DNA of 8,046 nucleotides from an uncultured Ruminococcus sp. (GTDB lineage Bacteria > Bacillota > Clostridia > Oscillospirales > Acutalibacteraceae): the NCBI GenBank assembly GCA_902767175.1, contig CACXGH010000057.1:1-8046 (forward strand), read 5' to 3'. The notes under the pieces are model-generated. The model was not told the DNA's origin. It was given only the letters and a program-made list of their open reading frames with translations, and ran no database searches. Position numbers and translations under genes: made by a program. Within the stretch, counting starts at the first letter, position 1, and each line of letters opens with the position of its first letter. Shown piece after piece: positions 1-5,599 of this stretch.

Positions 1-76
1 AGGAGCTAAAGCTCCCCGACGTCTGTTGACGGCGTCGCTCGCTCCAATCAAGCGAGCTTGTTGGAGCTTTGCTCCT
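1..76. repeat. Nested inverted repeat that can fold as a three-way junction
   Basis: Bases 1-15 (AGGAGCTAAAGCTCC) are, apart from one inserted T, the reverse complement of 63-76 (GGAGCTTTGCTCCT). Between these arms are two further stems: CGACG (17-21) with CGTCG (33-37), and CTCGCT (38-43) with AGCGAG (51-56). As RNA or cruciform DNA this would give a closing stem with two side hairpins. Each outer arm is also nearly self-complementary (GGAGC...GCTCC), so alternative folds exist. The repeat touches the left edge of the window and may continue outside it. Confidence 0.6.
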
Positions 77-112
77 TGTTTAACGGACTCTCGGCACGGT
101 CGATTAACTGCT

Positions 113-180
113 GGCGCGGTCAATAAACTGTCGTTATGTATTTCTTACACCGTGAATTGACACCGGAGGCACTCCGGCGG
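113..180. repeat. Diverged intergenic repeat, copy A
   Basis: This copy aligns without gaps to 323-390. Shared blocks include GCGGTCAAT, AACT, TATTTC, GAATTG and CACTCCG at the same offsets. It ends in a GC hairpin, CCGGAG (163-168), loop GCA, CTCCGG (172-177). A third, partial copy of the first 17 bases lies just before it at 93-109 (GGCACGGTCGATTAACT), in tandem with a 20-base period. The family is not one I can name. Confidence 0.6.
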
Positions 181-322
181 CACGGGCGGCACACAGTGCC
201 GCAACGCTTCGATATCCGCCCACGCAGCCAAAAGGCTGCTTTCGGGCTGGCTGACCAAATAATTAAGCCACAGTATTCTATTGCCTGTTTACCGTGCCTG
301 CTATATTGAATAAAGAACTATA

Positions 323-390
323 GGTGCGGTCAATTAACTAACGAATAATATTTCCGGCAACGCGAATTGGGCGCGGCGACACTCCGCCGC
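323..390. repeat. Diverged intergenic repeat, copy B
   Basis: This is the second copy of the 68-base unit at 113-180, beginning GGTGCGGTCAATTAACT. Its distal hairpin uses different pairs, GCGGCG (373-378), loop ACACTC, CGCCGC (385-390), yet stands at the same offset as the hairpin in copy A. Retained pairing with changed sequence is what a selected structure would show, although two copies are too few to prove it. Confidence 0.6.
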
Positions 391-632
391 AAAATATCAC
401 TGCAACAGCCGGAAATTATACTTGATATTAGTATTAAGGAAACGCTGATTAAATTCAGTGCCTGTATTGCGTCAGCAATTTTTTCGTCAGGTTGTGCCAA
501 AAGACCGCAGTCAACCTGTCGGCTGTCAAGAAATTTTTGTGCAAAATGGCGGAAAAGGGCAAGCAAGACAGGTGCTGAGCCATAAGGCTTGATTTATTCG
601 GCGGTTCCTTAAGCCGGAATTGCTGCATTTAC

Positions 633-683
633 GCAGCTGATCCCCCGATTACGGAGAAATAATCGGGGGATCAGCTGCTTTTT
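633..683 (+). terminator. Very strong intrinsic terminator with no gene upstream
   Basis: An uninterrupted 19-bp stem (633-651 with 660-678, containing GATCCCCCGATT) closes an 8-base loop and is followed by TTTTT at 679-683. The run of T lies only on the plus-strand side, so it ends rightward transcripts. No open reading frame precedes it. It therefore ends either a non-coding RNA or an untranslated leader. The bases GCAGC at 633-637 can instead pair with GCTGC at 622-626 (loop ATTTAC), a small stem exclusive with the base of the terminator. Confidence 0.85.
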
Positions 684-705
684 AGGAGGAATGTATATGA
701 AGTAA
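684..705 (+). pseudogene. Ribosome binding site and start codon with only a three-codon ORF
   Basis: A consensus ribosome binding site AGGAGG (684-689) starts on the base after the terminator T-tract. Seven bases later comes ATG AAG TAA (697-705). An in-frame ATG at 691 would give M-Y-M-K but is too close to the site. The arrangement is that of a normal gene start behind an attenuator, with the body of the gene missing. I read it as a decayed or deleted gene start; a deliberate minimal ORF is possible. Frames downstream give no obvious continuation. Confidence 0.35.
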
Positions 706-726
706 ACTTATAAACCAAGGGAATGG

Positions 727-797
727 GACAAAAGCATCGTGCTTTTGTCGTGAGTTCATGAACCCGTGGGTTATTCTGATGTAAATAACTGAACTCA
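727..797 (+). other. Two adjacent stem-loops, possible structured RNA remnant
   Basis: The first stem is perfect: GACAAAAGCA (727-736), loop TCG, TGCTTTTGTC (740-749). The second is compound. TGAGTTCA (751-758) pairs with TGAACTCA (790-797), and GTTATT (770-775) pairs with AATAAC (784-789), so the 3' side is one continuous 14-base strand and the 5' side carries an 11-base insertion. Neither stem is followed by a T-tract on either strand, so these are not ordinary terminators. A GGGGAGG site (812-818) follows, but the only start codon beside it (819) touches the site and stops after eight codons. No known RNA family recognised. Confidence 0.45.
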
Positions 798-875
798 TGA
801 ACTGATAAATAGGGGAGGATGTTTGTAATAAGGGGATGTATATAAATAAGACGTGATCTGTGTTAATGACTGAGG

Positions 876-1082
876 TTATTCAAAATAAAACAAATCCTCA
901 AATCTTTTGTCAAGAGCAATGCATATCAATAATGCAAGTCTTGCACTCGGACAAAACTGATTATTTTCTATTGAACTGATAGTCTGTCTCGAGACACCTA
1001 CCATTTCCGCAAGGTCGCCCTGAGATATTCTCTTCTCGGCTCTTGCAACACGCAGTCGGTTCTGAAATATAATGTCACTCAT
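876..1082 (-). CDS. XRE-family helix-turn-helix transcriptional regulator (68 aa)
   Basis: This is a minimal single-domain DNA-binding regulator, almost entirely a Cro/CI-type helix-turn-helix. Residues ~8-63 hold the five-helix domain. QGDLAEMVGVSRQTISSIE at 21-39 forms the paired helices, and the protein ends DLFYFE, as in the small stand-alone XRE regulators common in Firmicutes. The start is the ATG at 1082, which overlaps the TGA of the upstream membrane-protein gene (ATGA), implying translational coupling; a longer frame back to 1202 would lie inside that gene. By analogy with such pairs it probably represses its own operon through the palindrome at 1468-1486. No clear terminator follows. 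Family assignment is firm; the signal it responds to is unknown. Confidence 0.88.
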   Translation of the reverse strand: MSDIIFQNRLRVARAEKRISQGDLAEMVGVSRQTISSIENNQFCPSARLALLICIALDKRFEDLFYFE

Positions 1083-1399
1083 AATCCGTATACCCAAAAG
1101 AACATAACGACACAAAAGACAGCCGCAGCTCCGGTTCCTATTCCGGCGATAAGATATAACGGTTTTTTTATGTTTTTGAACTGATACAAAAATGTCGTGC
1201 ATAAATAACCCGTTATAATTGCCACATGTTCATAGAAGGGCATTCTGTGTACTGCACGGTAAATGCTGAATATAAGAATGAGTATACCTACAACGATTGC
1301 CCCGATACCGAAGGAGGTATTGTACACCCTCTGCTCTCTTTCATCAAGAGAGTTGCGGGCTTTCTTTTTATTCTTTTCGAGAATTTCTTTCTTATCCAT
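1079..1399 (-). CDS. Small three-segment membrane protein, DUF6442-like (106 aa)
   Basis: The protein has a charged cytoplasmic N-terminus (MDKKEILEKNKKKARNSLDERE) and then three hydrophobic segments at about 28-48, 56-74 and 80-104. The opening, with its xEILEKxxK...DERE pattern, resembles the DUF6442 family of uncharacterised Firmicutes membrane proteins, which are often encoded beside a small XRE regulator; I make that link from memory. No catalytic motif is visible. The ribosome binding site is AGGAGGT-like (reverse complement of 1408-1413) about eight bases before the ATG. The gene is first in a two-gene unit with the overlapping XRE gene, so it may act as a membrane sensor or partner of the regulator, but function is unknown. 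Confidence 0.8.
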   Translation of the reverse strand: MDKKEILEKNKKKARNSLDEREQRVYNTSFGIGAIVVGILILIFSIYRAVHRMPFYEHVAIITGYLCTTFLYQFKNIKKPLYLIAGIGTGAAAVFCVVMFFWVYGL

Positions 1400-1455
1400 C
1401 TGAAAAGACCTCCGAGGAGTCTGAGCTTTTTTCTAATTATTTCCTTGTGACTATA

Positions 1456-1484
1456 ATGTTATCATACACTTGACTTGTTGTCAA
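1456..1484 (-). promoter_or_regulatory. Promoter of the membrane protein/XRE unit
   Basis: Read on the minus strand there is a perfect -35 TTGACA (1484-1479), a 17-base spacer and a -10 TAACAT (1461-1456, four of six consensus bases). It lies ~57 bases before the start codon at 1399. The -35 sits inside the palindrome at 1468-1486, the arrangement expected for repression. Confidence 0.6.
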
Positions 1485-1486
1485 GT
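1468..1486. promoter_or_regulatory. Palindromic operator, probably for the XRE regulator
   Basis: ACTTGAC (1468-1474) and GTCAAGT (1480-1486) form perfect 7-base arms around TTGTT. A further TTGAC half-site follows at 1491-1495. The palindrome covers the -35 of the leftward promoter, so a bound dimer would block RNA polymerase. Assignment to the XRE protein rests on position and symmetry only. Confidence 0.6.
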
Positions 1487-1603
1487 ATCCTTGACATATT
1501 TTCTTTTAAACTTGGCATTACAGTTTTTTTACTATTCTGTATCAGACTTGTTACATTCTTAACGCTGGGAACAGGTGTACGGGATAAAAACTGACTTGAA
1601 AAA

Positions 1604-1623
1604 GAAAATGAAAATCATTTTCA
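1604..1623 (+). promoter_or_regulatory. Fur-family (Fur/Zur/PerR-type) operator of the znu operon
   Basis: Bases 1609-1623 are a perfect 7-1-7 inverted repeat, TGAAAAT C ATTTTCA. Bases 1604-1622 (GAAAATGAAAATCATTTTC) match the classical 19-base Fur box GATAATGATAATCATTATC at 16 positions. It stands seven bases upstream of the -35 element. Fur-family repressors share similar sites, so sequence alone does not say whether zinc, iron, manganese or peroxide is sensed; the downstream transporter points to Zur. No Fur-family gene is in the window. Confidence 0.75.
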
Positions 1624-1629
1624 AATATC

Positions 1630-1658
1630 TTGACAAGGTATATCAGTAGTGATAGAAT
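1630..1658 (+). promoter_or_regulatory. Promoter of the znuACB operon
   Basis: The -35 is a perfect TTGACA (1630-1635), followed by 17 bases and TAGAAT (1653-1658, five of six). Transcription should begin near 1665. It lies directly downstream of the Fur-family box, about 240 bases before the znuA start. Confidence 0.75.
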
Positions 1659-1898
1659 AAAGCTCGTAGTCCGTAAGAGGAATCAGTTTTCAGAATTTAT
1701 TTTTTTTCGGTAAACGTTCATCATTAAATGTTTTCTCGCCGCTTACAGAATATAATATCAGGAATAAGCCGGAAAAGTTTGTTTTTTAAGGGAATGGTTT
1801 CATGAGGAGAAGATGCCCGACGGAAACGAAAGAACAATACAGAAGTGACTTCGTGCAGTAATTTACGAAATTACGGCAGTGTCTGAGAGGAAAAAGAT
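1659..1898 (+). other. Long untranslated leader of the znu operon
   Basis: About 235 bases separate the promoter from znuA, much more than translation needs. Visible structure includes an AAACGTT/AATGTTT stem (1713-1734, one G-U pair), a CCGCTTA (1739-1745)/TAAGCCGG (1765-1772) stem with one bulged C and then TTTGTTTTTT (1778-1787), and a perfect GTAATTT-ACG-AAATTAC hairpin (1858-1874) just before the znuA ribosome binding site. I do not recognise any known riboswitch class. The middle stem plus T-tract is a weak attenuator candidate. Confidence 0.45.
1802..1861 (+). CDS. Possible 19-codon upstream ORF in the znu leader
   Basis: ATG at 1802 opens a 19-residue frame, MRRRCPTETKEQYRSDFVQ, that ends with TAA at 1859-1861. 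A partial ribosome binding site AAGGGA (1788-1793) precedes it by eight bases. The stop codon falls within the first arm of the hairpin at 1858-1874, so ribosomes finishing this ORF would disturb that hairpin next to the znuA start. It has no recognised family, and an ORF this short arises easily by chance. Confidence 0.2.
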   Translation: MRRRCPTETKEQYRSDFVQ

Positions 1899-2867
1899 AT
1901 GAGAATCAGAAAAATAATTGCATTGCTTATTTGTGTATCACTTATGCTTCTTTGTGTGTCAGGCTGCGGCAGGGAAATGAACAGCAGCGGAAAAAAGCGT
2001 ATTGTAGCAACGATCTTTCCTGAGTATGATTGGGTAAAACAGATAACGGGAGAAAACAGCAGTGAGCTTGATATAACTCTGCTGCTGTCAAACGGCGTTG
2101 ATATGCACAGCTTTCAGCCCAGCGTAGAAGATATAATGACGATATCCTCATGTGATATGTTTATATATGTAGGCGGTGAATCCGATGCATGGGTAAATGA
2201 CGCACTGTCTCAGTCGTCAAATAAGGATATGATAGTCATTAACCTTATGGATATTCTCGGAGATAAAGCAAAGGAAGAGGAGATCGTAAGCGGTATGCAG
2301 TCCGATGGCGATGATGACGGCGGTGAAGAAAAGGAATACGATGAGCATGTATGGCTCTCACTGAGAAACACCGCTCTGTTCTGCGATAAGATAACAGAAG
2401 GGCTTGCAAAGCTTGATCCTAAGAATGCAGATGATTATAAAAGAAACTGCGAAGAATACAAGAAAAAGCTTAATGAGCTTGACGGAGAATATAAGACGGC
2501 GGTTGAAGGCTCTTCATTGAGAACAATAATAGTCGGTGACAGATTTCCGTACAGATATCTTACAGACGACTATAATATAAGGTATTATGCAGCGTTTTCT
2601 GGCTGCTCTGCTGAAACGGAGGCAAGCTTTGAGACGATAATATTCCTTGCAGGCAAAGCAGATGAGCTGAATGCAAAGGCTGTGATAAAAACGGAAGGCT
2701 CTGACGGCTCAGTAGCCGAAACTGTACGCAGCAATACAAAAACGGGAGAACAGGAAATACTGACGCTTGATTCAATGCAGGCTGCAGCATCGGCTGATAT
2801 ACAAGGCGGCATGACATACATTTCTGTAATGAAGGAAAATCTTGAGGTGCTGAAAAAGGCTCTGTAA
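1899..2867 (+). CDS. znuA: Metal ABC transporter substrate-binding lipoprotein (ZnuA/AdcA type)
   Basis: This is the cluster A-I solute-binding protein that captures a divalent metal, probably zinc, outside the membrane. At 322 residues it has normal family length. It begins with a lipoprotein signal: basic MRIRK, a hydrophobic stretch, and lipobox VSGC with lipidated Cys23. Metal-site motifs are MHSFQPS (His70) and DEHVWLS (His150). The usual third histidine is replaced by GDRFPYRYL (Asp214), and an acidic residue near Glu266 (TEGSDGS) is the likely fourth ligand; GCSAETEASFET follows. In place of the usual His-rich loop lies an acidic stretch, 136-149 (DGDDDGGEEKEYDE). The ribosome binding site AGAGG (1886-1890) is eight bases before ATG. 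It is first gene of the operon. Zinc versus manganese cannot be settled by sequence; the Fur-type box favours zinc. Confidence 0.87.
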   Translation: MRIRKIIALLICVSLMLLCVSGCGREMNSSGKKRIVATIFPEYDWVKQITGENSSELDITLLLSNGVDMHSFQPSVEDIMTISSCDMFIYVGGESDAWVNDALSQSSNKDMIVINLMDILGDKAKEEEIVSGMQSDGDDDGGEEKEYDEHVWLSLRNTALFCDKITEGLAKLDPKNADDYKRNCEEYKKKLNELDGEYKTAVEGSSLRTIIVGDRFPYRYLTDDYNIRYYAAFSGCSAETEASFETIIFLAGKADELNAKAVIKTEGSDGSVAETVRSNTKTGEQEILTLDSMQAAASADIQGGMTYISVMKENLEVLKKAL

Positions 2868-2906
2868 AGGATACGAAAAGAAGAACGGGAACGAGGTAAG
2901 AGCAGA

Positions 2907-3620
2907 ATGTCGATGATCGAGGTCAAAGAGTTAGAGCTTGGCTATGAAAACAGAACAATATTAAAAAATCTCAGTTTCAGCGTAAATGAAGGCGAATACC
3001 TGTGTATTGTCGGTGAAAACGGTTCCGGCAAGTCCACGCTGATGAAAACGCTCCTCGGTCTGCAAAAGCCTGTGGGAGGAGAAATAATCCTCGGTGACGG
3101 GCTGAGAAAAAACGAAATAGGCTATCTTCCGCAGCAGACGATAGTTCAGAAGGACTTTCCTGCTTCTGTCAGAGAGATAGTTTTGTCGGGCTGTCAGGCG
3201 AGATGCGGATTAAGACCTTTCTATAACAGAGAGGAAAAGCAGCTTGCGGAAAAGAATATGGAAAGAATGGGCATAACAAAGTATGCAAAGCGCTGTTACC
3301 GTGACCTTTCGGGAGGTCAGCAGCAGAGAGTTCTTCTCGCAAGGGCGCTGTGTGCGACAAGAAAAATACTTCTGCTTGACGAACCTGTATCGGGGCTTGA
3401 TCCTGTTGTAACGGCTGAGATGTATGAGCTTATAGAGAGCCTTAATAAAGAGGGAATAACAATTATTATGATCTCTCACGATATATCGGCTGCTGTCTGC
3501 TATGCAAGTCATATTCTACATATCGGAAAAAAGATATTCTTCGGAACACGGGAAGAATATATGCGGAGTGATACAGGAAAACTGTTTATTACAAGGGAGG
3601 AGAGTGCAGAAGATGTTTGA
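2907..3620 (+). CDS. znuC: Metal ABC transporter ATP-binding protein (ZnuC type)
   Basis: This is the cytoplasmic ATPase that powers metal import. All nucleotide-binding motifs are present in order: Walker A GENGSGKST (36-44), Q-loop YLPQQ (73-77), signature LSGGQQQR (134-141), Walker B ILLLDEP (154-160), D-loop SGLD (162-165) and switch His191 in ISHD. Its 237 residues fit the family. A GAGGT site (2893-2897) precedes the ATG by nine bases; Met3 is an alternative start but is closer than ideal. It follows znuA by 39 bases and overlaps the permease gene by eight, so the three proteins are co-produced. The ATPase role is certain; the metal is inferred from the neighbouring binding protein. Confidence 0.92.
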   Translation: MSMIEVKELELGYENRTILKNLSFSVNEGEYLCIVGENGSGKSTLMKTLLGLQKPVGGEIILGDGLRKNEIGYLPQQTIVQKDFPASVREIVLSGCQARCGLRPFYNREEKQLAEKNMERMGITKYAKRCYRDLSGGQQQRVLLARALCATRKILLLDEPVSGLDPVVTAEMYELIESLNKEGITIIMISHDISAAVCYASHILHIGKKIFFGTREEYMRSDTGKLFITREESAEDV

Positions 3621-4455
3621 TAAGCTTTGGGAATATCTGCAGTTTCCGTTTGTCAGATATGCACTTATAGTCGGTATACTGATAGCACTGTGCTCGTCAC
3701 TGCTTGGAGTAACACTTGTTCTGAAAAGGTTTTCGTTTATCGGAGACGGACTTTCCCACGTTGCCTTCGGTGCAATGGCGATTGCAAGTGTTGCTAACCT
3801 TACCAATCAGATGATAATAGTAATGCCGATAACGGTGATAAGTGCCGTTCTGCTGCTGAGAACAGGGCAGAACAGCAGGATAAAGGGAGATGCCGCAATA
3901 GCTATGATATCGGTAGGAGCGCTTGCATTCGGATATCTGCTGATGAATATTTTTTCTACATCATCAAATCTTTCGGGAGATGTCTGCTCGACTTTGTTCG
4001 GCTCAACTTCAATGCTGACGCTCAGACTTTCCGATGTAATTGTGTGTGCTGTCATATCGTTCATAGTGATAGGTGTGTTCCTGTTCTTCTACAACAAAAT
4101 ATTTGCGGTAACCTTTGATGAGAGCTTTGCAAGCGCTGTGGGCACCCGCACAAAAAGCTATAATCTTCTGTTAGCTATAATTATTGCTGTCGTTATTGTA
4201 ACGGCAATGAAGCTTGTAGGCTCATTGATGATATCGGCTCTGATTATCTTTCCTGCCCTGTCTGCAATGAGACTTTTCAGAAGCTTTAAGGCGGTTACGG
4301 TTTTCTCTGTAATTCTTTCGGTGGTTTGCGCTGTAGTCGGAATGGTTATTTCAATTCTTGCAGGTACTCCTGTCGGATCGACAATAGTTGCTGTCGATGT
4401 TGCAGCTTTCCTGCTTTGTACCGTTTCGGGTGCTGTCGTTTCAGCGGTTAAATAA
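3613..4455 (+). CDS. znuB: Metal ABC transporter permease (ZnuB/ABC-3 family)
   Basis: This is the membrane channel subunit, 280 residues, nearly all hydrophobic, with about eight or nine membrane segments. FSFIGDGLSHVAFGA (about 40-54) is the ABC-3 family motif, and the C-terminal AGTPVGSTIV matches the family pattern before the last helix. The frame is open back to 3502, but the extra residues are charged and lie inside znuC. The correct start is ATG at 3613, with GGGAGGAG (3596-3603) upstream and an 8-base overlap with the znuC stop. It is last in the operon and is followed by the terminator at 4471-4510. Confidence 0.91.
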   Translation: MFDKLWEYLQFPFVRYALIVGILIALCSSLLGVTLVLKRFSFIGDGLSHVAFGAMAIASVANLTNQMIIVMPITVISAVLLLRTGQNSRIKGDAAIAMISVGALAFGYLLMNIFSTSSNLSGDVCSTLFGSTSMLTLRLSDVIVCAVISFIVIGVFLFFYNKIFAVTFDESFASAVGTRTKSYNLLLAIIIAVVIVTAMKLVGSLMISALIIFPALSAMRLFRSFKAVTVFSVILSVVCAVVGMVISILAGTPVGSTIVAVDVAAFLLCTVSGAVVSAVK

Positions 4456-4470
4456 TATACATAAATAAAA

Positions 4471-4510
4471 GCGTCTCAGCAGAATCGGTAAAACTGCTGA
4501 GGCGCTTTTT
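4471..4510. terminator. Two-way terminator between znuB and birA
   Basis: GCGTCTCAGCAG (4471-4482) pairs with CTGCTGAGGCGC (4494-4505), a 12-bp stem with one G-T wobble, followed by TTTTT on the plus strand. On the minus strand the stem is followed by TTTTATTTAT. It sits 15 bases after znuB and 18 bases after the birA stop, so it can serve both convergent genes. Confidence 0.85.
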
Positions 4511-4528
4511 GTTCGTTTGTCATGCAGA

Positions 4529-5497
4529 CTAATAAATGCCCTGCACAGTGACCTCCCCCGAGTTTATAACAAGCTCGGTGTTGTCCTCTGTCCTTATTAT
4601 CAGCTCGCCTGCAGCGGTGATACTGCAGGCTTCGCCTGATATTTCCTTTCCTGCGCGGCTGATTTTTACGGTCTTTCCCATTGTCACACATAAACTCTTG
4701 AAATGCTCAATGTCGTCTATTGACAGGCTTATAAGAAAACGGGTTATCACCTTATCAAGCATATTCAATACACAGCTCAATAATGCGTTCCTGTCGAATT
4801 CCTTTCCTGCTTCCAGATACAGTGATGTAGCTTTGCCGGATATCTCCTCGGGAAATGAATGGTTATTTACATTAATGCCTATTCCTACTATAACATGGTC
4901 TATACGGTCACTCTGAGCCGTCATTTCTGTAAGTATGCCGCACAGCTTTCGTCTGCCTATGATAATATCGTTCGGCCATTTTATCCTTGCGTCAAGTCCT
5001 GTGAACTCACGAATTGCAAGACATACTGCATATCCTGCCGCAAGCGTTATAGATGCTATATCTGCCGGCGGCAGCTCGGGTCTGAGAAGAAAAGAAAAAT
5101 ATATGCCGCCGTCATTTCCGGAACTCCAGCTTCTGCTGAATCTTCCTTTGCCTGCTGTCTGTTCGGCTGATACAACGGTCAGACCCTCCCGTGCTCCTTC
5201 TGCGGCAAGTCTCTTTACTTCCTCATTGGTGGAGTCGACCGTTTTCATAGCTATGACCGTACTTCCGATAAGCTCGGTTTCAAGTCCTGCCTTAATAATA
5301 CTGCTGTCGGGAATATCGGGAGATTTTATCAGTCTGTATCCCTTATTCCGCACGGAATCTATTTCGTATCCGTCCTCCTTAAGACTGTTTATGTGTTTCC
5401 ATACAGCACTTCTTGTAATTCCAAGTTCATCGCTAAGCTTTTCTCCTGAAATATGTCCGTCAGTGTTTCTCAGTATGGAAAGAATTCTTGTTTTCAT
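4529..5497 (-). CDS. birA: Bifunctional biotin-[acetyl-CoA-carboxylase] ligase and biotin repressor
   Basis: The enzyme makes biotinyl-5'-AMP from biotin and ATP and transfers biotin to a lysine of biotin-dependent carboxylases in the cytoplasm. Numbered from the ATG at 5497 (322 residues), an N-terminal winged helix (about 1-57, with ITRSAVWKHINSL) precedes the ligase core. Core motifs are VDSTN (87-91), the biotin loop GKGRFSRSW (116-124, variant of GRGRRGR), KWPND (173-177) and RKLCGIL (183-189). A C-terminal SH3-like domain ends GEVTVQGIY. A GTG at 5506 would extend it by three residues, but that codon overlaps the ribosome binding site GGAAG, which is correctly spaced eight bases from the ATG. 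The winged helix implies repression of biotin genes, none of which are here. Confidence 0.93.
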   Translation of the reverse strand: MKTRILSILRNTDGHISGEKLSDELGITRSAVWKHINSLKEDGYEIDSVRNKGYRLIKSPDIPDSSIIKAGLETELIGSTVIAMKTVDSTNEEVKRLAAEGAREGLTVVSAEQTAGKGRFSRSWSSGNDGGIYFSFLLRPELPPADIASITLAAGYAVCLAIREFTGLDARIKWPNDIIIGRRKLCGILTEMTAQSDRIDHVIVGIGINVNNHSFPEEISGKATSLYLEAGKEFDRNALLSCVLNMLDKVITRFLISLSIDDIEHFKSLCVTMGKTVKISRAGKEISGEACSITAAGELIIRTEDNTELVINSGEVTVQGIY

Positions 5498-5570
5498 ATT
5501 ATTCACTTCCGTATATGACTTAATGCACCTGCCCTAACAGCACAAATCTGCTTCGGGTTTTATTATTTAT

Positions 5571-5599
5571 ATTATACCACTATTTTCCTTTCCCTTCAA
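5571..5599 (-). promoter_or_regulatory. Promoter of birA
   Basis: On the minus strand TTGAAG (5599-5594, four of six) is followed by 17 bases and a perfect TATAAT (5576-5571). The leader to the ATG at 5497 is about 65 bases. I see no obvious BirA operator palindrome around it, so autoregulation is not supported. Confidence 0.7.

Larger units (their letters stand above)
1..632. other. Gene-free, hairpin-rich and repeat-rich intergenic region
   Basis: I find no credible gene here. The only open frames over 60 codons begin with TTG (367 on plus, 566 on minus), lack ribosome binding sites, overlap each other on opposite strands and run through a repeat copy. What the stretch does hold is secondary structure. 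There is a nested inverted repeat at 1-76, then GC-rich hairpins at 163-177 (6-bp stem CCGGAG), 186-202 (7-bp stem GCGGCAC, loop ACA) and 224-239 (6-bp stem GCAGCC, loop AAAA, then TTT), and another at 373-390. Two diverged copies of one repeat lie at 113-180 and 323-390. The section 391-632 shows nothing I recognise apart from a short GCTGC/GCAGC stem that begins at 622. The region could be a decayed mobile or repeat element, or a non-coding transcript ending at the terminator at 633-683. Confidence 0.6.

Noticed and set aside
330..585. Overlapping 78- and 72-codon open frames on opposite strands
   Set aside because: Both begin with TTG, have no ribosome binding site, overlap each other, and run through the 323-390 repeat copy. 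Neither product resembles a family I know.
565..683. T-box leader before the terminator at 633-683
   Set aside because: The conserved T-box sequence (AGGGTGGAACCGCG-like) is absent upstream of the terminator.
1083..1202. Longer N-terminus for the XRE regulator (start at 1202)
   Set aside because: It would add 40 residues of non-domain sequence lying inside the membrane-protein gene. The ATG at 1082 has the classic ATGA overlap and starts at the domain.
1659..1898. Known riboswitch classes (cobalamin, TPP, NiCo, yybP-ykoY, M-box) in the znu leader
   Set aside because: Fragments such as AAGGGAA or CTGAGAG occur, but none of the conserved cores could be assembled by eye.
3502..3612. Extended ZnuB start at 3502
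   Set aside because: The extra 37 residues overlap znuC, are not hydrophobic and lack a ribosome binding site; 3613 has GGGAGGAG upstream.
5498..5506. GTG start for BirA at 5506
   Set aside because: The GTG overlaps the GGAAG ribosome binding site, which is correctly spaced for the ATG at 5497.
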